This document shows, piece by piece, positions 34,655-43,016 of a stretch of 60,446 nt of DNA (the first letter of the stretch is position 1; the number at the start of each line of letters is the position of its first letter). A program made the translations under genes and the position numbers. The DNA is from UBA5868 sp964482025 (GTDB lineage: Bacteria; Pseudomonadota; Gammaproteobacteria; Pseudomonadales; Cellvibrionaceae): positions 1 through 60,446 of the forward strand of contig CAYZVN010000011.1 of assembly GCA_964482025.1 (NCBI GenBank). The letters are read 5' to 3'. The notes under the pieces were generated by a model. It had not been told where the DNA came from, searched no databases, and was given only the letters and a program-made list of their open reading frames with translations.

Positions 34655-35328
34655 AGGCAATGATCCTCGCGGCCGGAGAGGGCCGGCGCATGCGACCGCT
34701 CACGCTGGAGACACCAAAACCCCTGCTGCAGGTTGGCGGGGTGAGCTTGCTCGAACACCATATCCGTCGCCTGGCAGAAGCCGGAGTGCGGGATTTGGTC
34801 ATCAACATTGCCTACCTAGGGGAGAAAATTCGTGCCGCTTTAGGTGACGGACAACGGCTGGGTGTGAGTATTCACTATTCGGAGGAGCCAGAACCCCTGG
34901 AAACAGCGGGGGCACTTTTGCAGGCGCTGCCACTGTTGGGCAGCGAACCATTTCTGCTGATTAACGGCGATGTCTGGACCGATTATCCCTTTGCCCAGCT
35001 CGCGCAGCAGTCCCTTTCCGTCCGCGGCCATTTGGTGCTGGTGCCCAACCCGCCGCACAAAACAACGGGCGACTTTTCCCTCGACCCAACGGGTGCCGTC
35101 CAGATGTTAAATGACGCGGCCGGTGCCACCTTCAGCGGCATCAGTCTCTTATCCCCAGACTTGATCCGCGACTATCCCAACCCCCGCCGCCGCTTCCCGC
35201 TACGGGAAGTATTCGATTGGGCAATCCGCAATTCCGCACTCACCGGCGAGCTGTTTACCGGCACTTGGTGTGATGTGGGCACGCCGGAGCGTTTAGCAGA
35301 ACTCAATCACCCATCCGCTAAGCCCTAG
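34651..35328 (+). CDS. murU: N-acetylmuramate alpha-1-phosphate uridylyltransferase MurU
   Basis: The 225-residue nucleotidyltransferase begins MKAMILAAGEGRRMRPLT, with the NTP-binding signature, then KPLLQVGGVSLLEHH and the metal-site LINGDVWTDY. MurU makes UDP-MurNAc from MurNAc-1-phosphate, the product of AmgK. I chose the TTG at 34651, which overlaps the amgK stop (TTGA) and has GGAG nine bases before it. GTG 34636 and ATG 34660 are alternatives. Confidence 0.93.
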   Translation: MKAMILAAGEGRRMRPLTLETPKPLLQVGGVSLLEHHIRRLAEAGVRDLVINIAYLGEKIRAALGDGQRLGVSIHYSEEPEPLETAGALLQALPLLGSEPFLLINGDVWTDYPFAQLAQQSLSVRGHLVLVPNPPHKTTGDFSLDPTGAVQMLNDAAGATFSGISLLSPDLIRDYPNPRRRFPLREVFDWAIRNSALTGELFTGTWCDVGTPERLAELNHPSAKP

Positions 35329-35476
35329 GCGCCTCCCATTTATCGCCTAGCGCAAGCGCACCAACTGCCTGGTCTATAGTTACAACAGCGCTTTGGCGCA
35401 TAAAGCCGCTTCAAATTCACCCTGTTCACGCTTTTGCGACGGCTTTACAAAACCTTTTGTCCGCAGGCCGGCTTTT

Positions 35477-36535
35477 ATGATGTTGAGAAAAACAGCAATG
35501 TTAGGAAAGAGTGCATCCGCGATAGCGCACACCTTGTGCATTGGCATCCTCTGGGCCTGGAGCCTCGGGGTCCTGGCCACCGTCGATGTGGTGAAATCTG
35601 TGCCCATTGACGCCCGCGTTATGAAGTTTCCCAGCATTTCCCTCGACGGCATTTCCTATGATGCTTTGCGCTTTGAATACGCCATGCGCGGAGCGGTCGA
35701 GGTGGCGACCGTCAATGCCGCTTTAGAAACCTTGCAGTGCAATGGCCAAGCGCGGCAGAACCATTATTTAGCGGTGGATTATCGTGGACCTGAGGTCATT
35801 TTCCGCATCAGAGATGAACGCCAAAATCGCGTCCTCCTCCTGCAAAAGCTCGATACCAACGGCACCTACGAATACGGTCAGGGTGCGTGCGATGGCAATG
35901 CCGGCTTGCAGGGGCGTTTTGAGCGCGAAAAGCCGACTTTGCTGGCCGCGCTCGATAAGCAAGTAAAGCGCGCCGCTTTGACGCAGATGGAAAACTATAT
36001 TCAGAACAATACGGTTTTGGATTATGAAGATATAAGCTTCCCGCTTTTTTATTTTCCGGCGAGTGGTTCGCGTTATGAATCTTTGAATCAAGCCTTCGAT
36101 CGCGCTCGCGAAGCCTTTGCTCTTTCCACCCAATATGGGATCACCAAGGAAGCCGATGATTTACTAAAATTGGTGGCAGCTGTGTGGACGCGGGAAGTGA
36201 ACGCAATTGCCGCTGCAAAAAATGTAACGGAAGAAAATAAATCGATCAGTTTGGCACTGCATCGCAATTTAACTCACGTGTATTTTTACCTGCGCAACTA
36301 CGACCAGGCGCGTCGCCACGATGCTCTGGCAATCTCCAAAGGAATGCCGGAAGAGGAATCGCACCAATCGTTAATTCTCGAGCACGAACACCGCACCATT
36401 TTAAGTCCCAAAGTTGCCGCCAACTTAGTACTAACCGCCAACCTCTACCGTTTCGGCCAAAATGCCATTCGCCATGCGCGCTTGGTAGAAGTGGATACTT
36501 TTGCGGAGTTGGAGCGGGCGTTGGGGCAGCGGTGA
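35477..36535 (+). CDS. exported or membrane-anchored protein of unknown function
   Basis: The product has about 352 residues. The N-terminus MMLRKTAMLGKSASAIAHTLCIGILWAWSLGVLATVDVV has one hydrophobic stretch that could be a signal peptide or anchor. The central part is beta-rich (FRIRDERQNRVLLLQKL). The C-terminal ~200 residues look helical and TPR-like, with RYESLNQAFDRAREAFALSTQYG and HVYFYLRNYDQARRHDALAIS. I recognise no family. The adjacent ATGs at 35477 and 35480 are better starts than 35393, because the first 28 codons of the longer form are not signal-like. Confidence 0.55.
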   Translation: MMLRKTAMLGKSASAIAHTLCIGILWAWSLGVLATVDVVKSVPIDARVMKFPSISLDGISYDALRFEYAMRGAVEVATVNAALETLQCNGQARQNHYLAVDYRGPEVIFRIRDERQNRVLLLQKLDTNGTYEYGQGACDGNAGLQGRFEREKPTLLAALDKQVKRAALTQMENYIQNNTVLDYEDISFPLFYFPASGSRYESLNQAFDRAREAFALSTQYGITKEADDLLKLVAAVWTREVNAIAAAKNVTEENKSISLALHRNLTHVYFYLRNYDQARRHDALAISKGMPEEESHQSLILEHEHRTILSPKVAANLVLTANLYRFGQNAIRHARLVEVDTFAELERALGQR

Positions 36536-36739
36536 TTCGATTGATATTGAAGATGCCGGCAAAGACACGCGCTTAGTTCCCATGAGCGAACTTCTAAGCG
36601 TGTGCCCTCATCCTAGCCAGTCGCCCCATAGCGAAAATTAATCAATATCTGTTCAAAAACCGCGCACTTGCACTTAATTCGAGGCGCGCGACTCTTTAGA
36701 CTTCACAGCCTCTTTAATCTTACGAGGCTACATGCTGCC

Positions 36740-38332
36740 ATGAGCTCAACTGGAATTGCGTTTCATCACCCCACTTTTTTCTGGCTGGGCTGTGTGGCTA
36801 TTACCTTGGGGGTGCTGGCGCATGTTCCTATGTTCGTCCATGCATCGCATATGGGTTACCACATGGCCGGCATGCCGATGGATACCACTATGCTGGTGGG
36901 AATGGGGTTGATTCCGTTGGGGCTGCTATTTGCGGCTTACGGACTGGCACCGCGCCTGGGGCTGTTGCGGGTGGAGGAGCACGCGAACCTGCATTTTCAT
37001 GTGGCGGACCGCCTGCCGCTTAATGGCGAGCACTGGAAGCTGGTGGTCGTGCTGGTGGTGGCGGTGGCGGTGGATGTGATGAAGCCGGCCACGCTCGGTT
37101 TTGTGATGCCGGGGATGACGAAAGAGTACGGCATCACCTCGGAAACGGCGGGAGTTCTGGCGCTGGTGGCCTTAACGGGCACTACGGTGGGGTCGATTCT
37201 CTGGGGCGTGCTGGCGGATATTCTGGGGCGTCGAGCCGCCATTTTACTGTCGGCGCTGATGTTTATCGGCACTGCGATTTGTGGCGCCATGCCGTCATTT
37301 AACTGGAATCTCATCATGTGCTTTTTGATGGGGCTCTCCGCCGGAGGTCTGCTGCCGATTACGTTTACGCTGATGGCGGAGTCCATTCCATCGGCACACC
37401 GGGGCTGGTTGCTGGTGGCCTTGGGCGGCATAGGCACCTCTGCCGGTTACCTTATGGCCGCCGGTTCTGCGGCGGTGTTGGAACCCATCTTTAGTTGGCG
37501 AATTCTGTGGATGCTCGGCTTGCCGACCGGTCTTTTGGTGATCTTTCTCAATCGTTATATTCCCGAATCGCCGCGCTATCTCGCTAACAAAGGCTTGATG
37601 CGCGAGGCGCGCCAGGTGTTGATGCGCTTTGGCGGCGGCGCCAGCGACCCGGAAGAGGCGGTGGTTGCAGAGGAGGCGCCGGCAGCCGAAGGCGGCTTTC
37701 GCGATCTGTTTCGCCCGCCCTATGTGGGCATTACCATCGGCTTATTCATCGCCGGCATCGCCTGGGGCTTGGTGAACTTCGGCTTTATGCTTTGGTTGCC
37801 CACCAATTTGCGTGCGCTGGACTTGGGTGGCCAAGCGGATGCGTTACTGGCGCAATCGGCATTTTTCGCGGTGCCCGGTATCGCTTTGGTGATCTGGCTG
37901 TATCACCGCTGGAGTAGCATCAAAACGCTGGTGCTGTTTACCGCTTTCACCGCCGCGTCTCTGGGCCTTTTTGTGGTGCTCGATTTTCTCAATATCCGCT
38001 CTGTGCCGGCGTTCGCTGCCGCCATCGCCCTGTTATTGGTCAGCGCCAGCGGCATTATCGCCATGCTGATTCCCTATGCGGCGGAAATTTTCCCGGTGCA
38101 TCTACGCGGTACGGGAGCCGGCTTAGTGGCAGCGAGTTCTAAACTTGGCGGCATTCTCGGCGCATTGGTGGGCATTGTCGGGCTTTTTAATGATTTGACG
38201 ATTTCCGCTGTGGTGATTTGCATCCCTCTGGTGATCTCTGCCGTGTTGCTGCTGCGCAGCGGCATTGATACGCGCGGTTTACGTCTTGAAGATGTGCATT
38301 CGGCCATGCTGGAGCGTTCGCTCAGCCGCTAG
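36740..38332 (+). CDS. MFS transporter with an extra His/Met-rich N-terminal membrane hairpin
   Basis: The product has 530 residues. Residues 1-85 form two helices around a His/Met-rich turn (residues 28-47 contain H28, M31, H34, H37, M38, H41, M42, M45 and M47). A 12-helix major-facilitator domain of the sugar/organic-acid porter type follows. It carries WGVLADILGRRAA after helix 2, PESPRYLANKG after helix 6 and YAAEIFPVHLRGTG in the C-half. The substrate is not evident. The start is ATG 36740; an upstream in-frame ATG at 36668 would add 24 residues with no ribosome-binding site. Confidence 0.82.
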   Translation: MSSTGIAFHHPTFFWLGCVAITLGVLAHVPMFVHASHMGYHMAGMPMDTTMLVGMGLIPLGLLFAAYGLAPRLGLLRVEEHANLHFHVADRLPLNGEHWKLVVVLVVAVAVDVMKPATLGFVMPGMTKEYGITSETAGVLALVALTGTTVGSILWGVLADILGRRAAILLSALMFIGTAICGAMPSFNWNLIMCFLMGLSAGGLLPITFTLMAESIPSAHRGWLLVALGGIGTSAGYLMAAGSAAVLEPIFSWRILWMLGLPTGLLVIFLNRYIPESPRYLANKGLMREARQVLMRFGGGASDPEEAVVAEEAPAAEGGFRDLFRPPYVGITIGLFIAGIAWGLVNFGFMLWLPTNLRALDLGGQADALLAQSAFFAVPGIALVIWLYHRWSSIKTLVLFTAFTAASLGLFVVLDFLNIRSVPAFAAAIALLLVSASGIIAMLIPYAAEIFPVHLRGTGAGLVAASSKLGGILGALVGIVGLFNDLTISAVVICIPLVISAVLLLRSGIDTRGLRLEDVHSAMLERSLSR

Positions 38333-38584
38333 GCCTCTTTCCCCTCTCCACTGCTGCCTGCTCGGCAGCTCTGGCGGCCCCCGGCGCAACCAATGACTGT
38401 ATTGAGATTGCGAGTTTCTTGCCTGTTTGTGGAGGGTGCCGCTACACTGACTTACTCAAGGCAGGGACACGCGTCGCCTAGGCCCATACGGAATCACACA
38501 GCTGTAGGCCCATCTCCTAATAGATGTTCATAGCCCTAATCGATGCCCTTATTCCTAATTAATAGTAGCGCCAATGGCTGATTC

Positions 38585-39286
38585 ATGATCGAGCTCGACG
38601 ATATCCATAAATATTACGGCCAGGGCGACCGCCGTTTACACGTATTGAAAGGCATCTTTCTCAAAGTTCACGAAGGTGAGATGGTTTCCATTATGGGATC
38701 ATCCGGCTCGGGAAAATCGACGCTGCTGAATATTCTCGGGCTGCTCGATAGTCACGACAGCGGCCGCTATAAACTTGCCGGCATTCCTATTGGCCACCTA
38801 AAGGAGGCGCAGGCAGCGGCGCTGCGCAATCGCCATATTGGTTTTGTCTTCCAATCCTTTAATTTATTACCCTTCAAAAATGCCACGGAAAATGTGGCGC
38901 TACCTTTGTATTATCAAAAAGTAGGCCGTCGTGAGCGCAATAAAAAAGCGCGGGAATTATTAGAGATGGTTGGCTTGGCCGAGCGTGCGGAGCATATGCC
39001 CAACCAAATGTCTGGCGGCCAAAAACAGCGTGTCGCCATCGCCCGCGCATTGGTGACGGATCCGCAAGTGATTTTGGCCGATGAACCGACCGGCGCGTTG
39101 GACAGTGCGACCACTCAGGAGGTGATGGCGCTGTTCAAGCAGGTTCATCGCCTGGGTAAAACCTTGGTGATTGTGACTCACGAAAAAGAAATTGCCGAGC
39201 AGACTCAGCGCATCGTCACCATTAAGGATGGGCTGATCACGCGGGATCGTTACGTAGAAGCTGCACAAGCGGAAAAATTACCGTGA
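38585..39286 (+). CDS. ABC transporter ATPase, MacB/LolD type
   Basis: The 233-residue ATPase has Walker A GSSGSGKST at residues 38-46, the Q-loop FVFQSFNLLP, the signature MSGGQKQR, Walker B VILADEPTGALD and the switch VTHEKEIAEQ. This sequence is typical of the MacB/LolD/FtsE group, which does not import solutes but drives mechanotransmission or export. It starts the four-gene cluster with two permeases and an adaptor and overlaps the next gene (GTGA). Confidence 0.93.
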   Translation: MIELDDIHKYYGQGDRRLHVLKGIFLKVHEGEMVSIMGSSGSGKSTLLNILGLLDSHDSGRYKLAGIPIGHLKEAQAAALRNRHIGFVFQSFNLLPFKNATENVALPLYYQKVGRRERNKKARELLEMVGLAERAEHMPNQMSGGQKQRVAIARALVTDPQVILADEPTGALDSATTQEVMALFKQVHRLGKTLVIVTHEKEIAEQTQRIVTIKDGLITRDRYVEAAQAEKLP

Positions 39287-40536
39287 TCCCGGATGGCGTG
39301 CAGGAAATTCTCTACTCTTTGCAGCGCAATAAGTTGCGCACAGCACTCACGGCCTTTGGGGTTTTTTGGGGAATTTTTATGCTGGTGCTGCTGCTTGGCG
39401 CCGGCACCGGTTTGAAGCGTGGCATCGAAAAAGGCTTCAGCAGCGATGTGCGCAACAGTATGTGGATTCGCGGAACTCGCACCTCGGTTCCCTACAAAGG
39501 CCTCGCCCACGGCCGCCGCGTACAATTTACCGAAGCGGATATGGACGCAATTCGCCTGCAGATTCCCAAGGTCGATATCGTCACGGCGGAAAATCCGCTC
39601 GGGTCCGCGCGCGCTGCGGATATTCAAGTGACCTACGGCAATAACTCCGGCGCTTTCGGGGTTTTTGGGGTGGCAAAAGATTACTTTGAGATTAAGCGCT
39701 ATCAAGAATACCGCCTGGGCCGGCGGCTGAATAATCTGGACGATGATGAGCAGCGCAAAGTGACGACGATCGGTACCCGGGTAAAAGAGCGGCTGTTTGG
39801 CGATCAGAATCCAATCGGCGAGCAGGTTACGGTCAACGGCGTGAACTTTAAGGTGGTTGGCGTTTTTTACGATAGCGGATGGGAAGGGCGAATGTCCGAA
39901 CGCCTTTACATACCGCTTAGCACCTTCCAAAAAACATTCGGCATTGGCGAGAATATTTCCGTGATGGCGGTGACACCTGCGGCCGGTTATAGCGGCGACG
40001 ATATTGCCCCGGCCATAGATAGTTTATTGAAGCAGCGCCACAACATCGCCCCGTCGGACCGCAAGGCCCTTTATATTTACGACCTGGCGAAACAATCCGC
40101 ACAGCTCTATGCCACGATCAACGCCATTAATTTGTTTATTTGGTTTGTCGGCATCGGCACGCTTATGGCCGGAATTGTGGGCATTAGCAATATTATGATC
40201 ATCACCGTCAAGGAGCGCACAGTCGAAATTGGCATTCGCAAAGCACTCGGCGCGCCGCCTTGGAATATTATCCGCACCATTATTCTCGAAGCCGTTATGG
40301 TTACCGCGTTTGCGGGCTATGCCGGATTGGTATTGGCGGTAGGGCTGTTGGAGTTGGTGAACTTTACCCTCACTTCTATGAATATAGAGCTGAACTTTTT
40401 TACCCAACCGGAAGTGAATTTTTCTGTGGCTATGACTGCGCTGGGAATTTTGGTTGGCTGCGGTGTTCTCGCCGGCTTTTTTCCCGCTTGGCATGCCGCC
40501 CGCGTTTCTCCCATTGAAGCCATGCGAGCGCAGTAG
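39283..40536 (+). CDS. MacB-type ABC permease (first copy)
   Basis: The 417-residue protein has an N-terminal membrane helix (LRTALTAFGVFWGIFMLVLLLGAG), a large periplasmic MacB_PCD domain and a C-terminal FtsX domain with three helices (IWFVGIGTLMAGIVGISNIMIITVKERTVEIGIRKALGA). The FtsX coupling motif ERTVEIGIRKALGA is intact. It starts with a GTG overlapping the ATPase stop codon. The second permease follows two bases after its stop. The two permeases are homologous and could form a heterodimer. Confidence 0.92.
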   Translation: MIPDGVQEILYSLQRNKLRTALTAFGVFWGIFMLVLLLGAGTGLKRGIEKGFSSDVRNSMWIRGTRTSVPYKGLAHGRRVQFTEADMDAIRLQIPKVDIVTAENPLGSARAADIQVTYGNNSGAFGVFGVAKDYFEIKRYQEYRLGRRLNNLDDDEQRKVTTIGTRVKERLFGDQNPIGEQVTVNGVNFKVVGVFYDSGWEGRMSERLYIPLSTFQKTFGIGENISVMAVTPAAGYSGDDIAPAIDSLLKQRHNIAPSDRKALYIYDLAKQSAQLYATINAINLFIWFVGIGTLMAGIVGISNIMIITVKERTVEIGIRKALGAPPWNIIRTIILEAVMVTAFAGYAGLVLAVGLLELVNFTLTSMNIELNFFTQPEVNFSVAMTALGILVGCGVLAGFFPAWHAARVSPIEAMRAQ

Positions 40537-40538
40537 CC

Positions 40539-41798
40539 ATGTTTGATCTGGACAACTGGCAAGAAATTTACGCCACCTTAAAAAAGCATAAATTGCGCTC
40601 GGGTCTCACCGCGTTCGGCGTTATGTGGGGTGTTTTTATGCTGGTGGTGTTGCTGGGTGTGGGCAACGGTCTGCGCAACGATACGCTCTCAGGTTTCGGT
40701 GACAATGCCAATACGGTGTATGTCTGGACGGCATCGCGCACGCAGATTCCTCATCAAGGATTTGATAAAAATCGCTGGGTGATGTTTCGCCCCGACGATG
40801 CGGTGGCCATCAAAGCGCGCATTCCGGAAGCGGAGGTGGTGTTGGGAATCAACGAGGTGGGCGGTTGGCAGGCGGCCCAATATATAGTACGCGGTGATAA
40901 TAGCGGTTCATTTATTGCTCGTGGGGCGCACCCGGAAACCTCCGCTATGAGTTCGTTCAAACCCGTGCAGGGCCGCTTTATTAATCGCCGAGATAATCAG
41001 GAGTACCGCAAAGTCGCGGTGATCGGCACCCAAGTTTACGAGACTTTATTTGAGCCAGAGGAAAACCCAATCGGCGAGAGTATTCAGATTGGCGGCGTGG
41101 ACTTTCTGGTGGTCGGTGTGTTTCAGCCTATGGCGGCCGGCGAGCAATCCATGCAGGACGCGGAGCTGGTGCTGATTCCCAACGAAACTCTGCGCTACAC
41201 CTTCAATCAGACGTGGTACTACGGCCATTTGCGGATGACGCCCAAGCCCGGTGCTTCCGGAGAGATCTTGGAGCAAAAAGCGCTGTCCCTGCTGCGCGAG
41301 CGCCATAAAGTTCACCCTGAAGACACTGGCGTATTCGGCAGTTTTAATACTGAAAAAGCGTTTCAGCAGGTGCAGGGTTTGTTTACCGGAATTGCCGCCT
41401 TCAGTTGGTTTGTCGCCATAGGCACCATACTCGCGGGTGTGATTGGCGTGGGTAATATCATGTTGATTACGGTAAAAGAGCGCACCCGGGAAATTGGTCT
41501 GCGCAAGGCGCTGGGTGCAACCGCGCGCTCGATTGTGGGAATGGTAGTGCAGGAGGCCGTCGTAATCACCGCAGTCGCCGGTTACACGGGGCTGGTGCTT
41601 GGGGTGCTGGTGTTGGAAATGATTCGCTCTCTCGGTGAAAAATTGCCGGACATGCGTTTTCTTTCGGTAGTGGAAATCGATTTGCGCACCGCCGTCACGG
41701 CGATTGTGGTTCTGGTTGTCGCGGGGTTTCTCGCCTCCCTGCTACCGGCCAGAAAAGCCGCCAAGGTCAATCCGATAGTCGCGCTGCAGGATGAATAA
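40539..41798 (+). CDS. MacB-type ABC permease (second copy)
   Basis: The 419-residue protein has the same layout as its upstream neighbour: a first helix (GLTAFGVMWGVFMLVVLLGVG), a periplasmic MacB_PCD domain and a C-terminal FtsX domain with ERTREIGLRKALGA. The two copies are clearly related but diverged, which argues for an old duplication. The pair with one ATPase and one adaptor points to an export complex. Confidence 0.92.
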   Translation: MFDLDNWQEIYATLKKHKLRSGLTAFGVMWGVFMLVVLLGVGNGLRNDTLSGFGDNANTVYVWTASRTQIPHQGFDKNRWVMFRPDDAVAIKARIPEAEVVLGINEVGGWQAAQYIVRGDNSGSFIARGAHPETSAMSSFKPVQGRFINRRDNQEYRKVAVIGTQVYETLFEPEENPIGESIQIGGVDFLVVGVFQPMAAGEQSMQDAELVLIPNETLRYTFNQTWYYGHLRMTPKPGASGEILEQKALSLLRERHKVHPEDTGVFGSFNTEKAFQQVQGLFTGIAAFSWFVAIGTILAGVIGVGNIMLITVKERTREIGLRKALGATARSIVGMVVQEAVVITAVAGYTGLVLGVLVLEMIRSLGEKLPDMRFLSVVEIDLRTAVTAIVVLVVAGFLASLLPARKAAKVNPIVALQDE

Positions 41799-41846
41799 AG
41801 GGCGCGGTAACGAATTTATGTATTTAAAGTGAATAAATGAGGGTGC

Positions 41847-42920
41847 ATGAAAAAGTTCTTTCTGATGGTATTAGGGATTGGGGTTCTGGTGGTGTTTATC
41901 GGCACCACCATTTTTTTGTACCGAAAATCCCATGAGGAGCCGGTGGTTTATCAAACCGCCAAGCCCTTTGTGACGGATATAGTGCGCAAAACGGTGGCTA
42001 CAGGAAAAATCGTGCCGCGCAAAGAGATCGCCGTAAAATCCCGTGTCCCAGGGGTGATTGATGAAGTCTATGTGGAGGCGGGACAAAAGATCGCCAAAGG
42101 CGAACTGATTGCCAAAATTGAATTGCTGCCGGATCTTGCGTTTCTGAGCAGTGCCGAGTCCGAATTAGAAAAAGCCCGTATTAATCTTGCCAACGCCAAG
42201 CGCGACTATGAGCGGCAGCGGGTTCTGTTTCACGACAAATTGATTTCGGAGCTGGACTTTAATCGCTTCGAATTGCAATACCACTTAGCCGCTGAAGCCG
42301 TTAAAGCGGCCGAAAATAACGTCGCGTTGATTCGCGATGGCGCCAGCAAAGCGTCTGGCATGGTATCCAACGAAGTGCAGGCGACGGTTTCAGGTGTACT
42401 GTTGGACGTACCGGTAAAGGAAGGTGGATTTGTTATTCAGAGCAATACCTTTAACGAAGGCACCACCATTGCCACCATCGCCAATATGGAGGACATGATT
42501 TTCGAAGGCCGCGTCGACGAGTCGGAAGTGGGCAAGTTGCGCGAAGGTATGCCACTGGAGTTGCGCGTAGGAGCCATTGGCGATTCGCGTTTTACCGCGC
42601 ACTTGGAATACATCGCGCCTAAAGGTTTTGAGGATCAGGGCACCATTAAATTCGAAATTCGCGCCGCCGTGAACTTGAGTGACGATGATTTCCTGCGCGC
42701 AGGTTACAGCGCCAATGCGGATATTGTCTTGGAGCGGCGCGATCAGGTGCTGGCCATCAACGAAGCGAACTTGATCATTGAGGGCAATAAAACCTTCGTC
42801 GAGATCGAAACCGGACCGCAGCAATTCAGCCGGCGGGAGGTGGCCGCGGGCTTATCGGACGGTATCAATATTGAGATCGTCAGCGGCCTTAATGAAAACG
42901 AAACCATCAAGCAGCTGTAA
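41847..42920 (+). CDS. periplasmic adaptor subunit of the MacAB-like system (HlyD/RND-type MFP)
   Basis: The 357-residue protein has an N-terminal membrane anchor (FFLMVLGIGVLVVFIGTTIFLY). It then has a lipoyl/barrel-sandwich half (VPGVIDEVYVEAGQKIAKGELIAKI), a coiled-coil hairpin (AESELEKARINLANAKRDYERQ), the second lipoyl half (ATVSGVLLDVPVKEGGFV) and a beta-barrel. Such adaptors link MacB-type permeases to a TolC-like outer-membrane channel, which is not in the window. Transport of a peptide, siderophore or lipid is possible. Confidence 0.9.
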   Translation: MKKFFLMVLGIGVLVVFIGTTIFLYRKSHEEPVVYQTAKPFVTDIVRKTVATGKIVPRKEIAVKSRVPGVIDEVYVEAGQKIAKGELIAKIELLPDLAFLSSAESELEKARINLANAKRDYERQRVLFHDKLISELDFNRFELQYHLAAEAVKAAENNVALIRDGASKASGMVSNEVQATVSGVLLDVPVKEGGFVIQSNTFNEGTTIATIANMEDMIFEGRVDESEVGKLREGMPLELRVGAIGDSRFTAHLEYIAPKGFEDQGTIKFEIRAAVNLSDDDFLRAGYSANADIVLERRDQVLAINEANLIIEGNKTFVEIETGPQQFSRREVAAGLSDGINIEIVSGLNENETIKQL

Positions 42921-42992
42921 ATCAAGCGGCAGGGCGCTGTTAGCAGGTTGAGCGTGGTTAGCAGACTGAGCGTGAATTATAAAACGGCCACT

Positions 42993-43016
42993 AGAGCGGC
43001 GGGACGGCCGCTCTTA
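42993..43016 (-). terminator. hairpin at the end of rep
   Basis: AGAGCGGC and GCCGCTCT form an eight-bp stem with a six-base loop, overlapping the rep stop codon. The U-rich stretch GTTTTATAA on the minus strand comes about nine bases later, so the terminator is imperfect. It lies between convergent genes. Confidence 0.45.
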
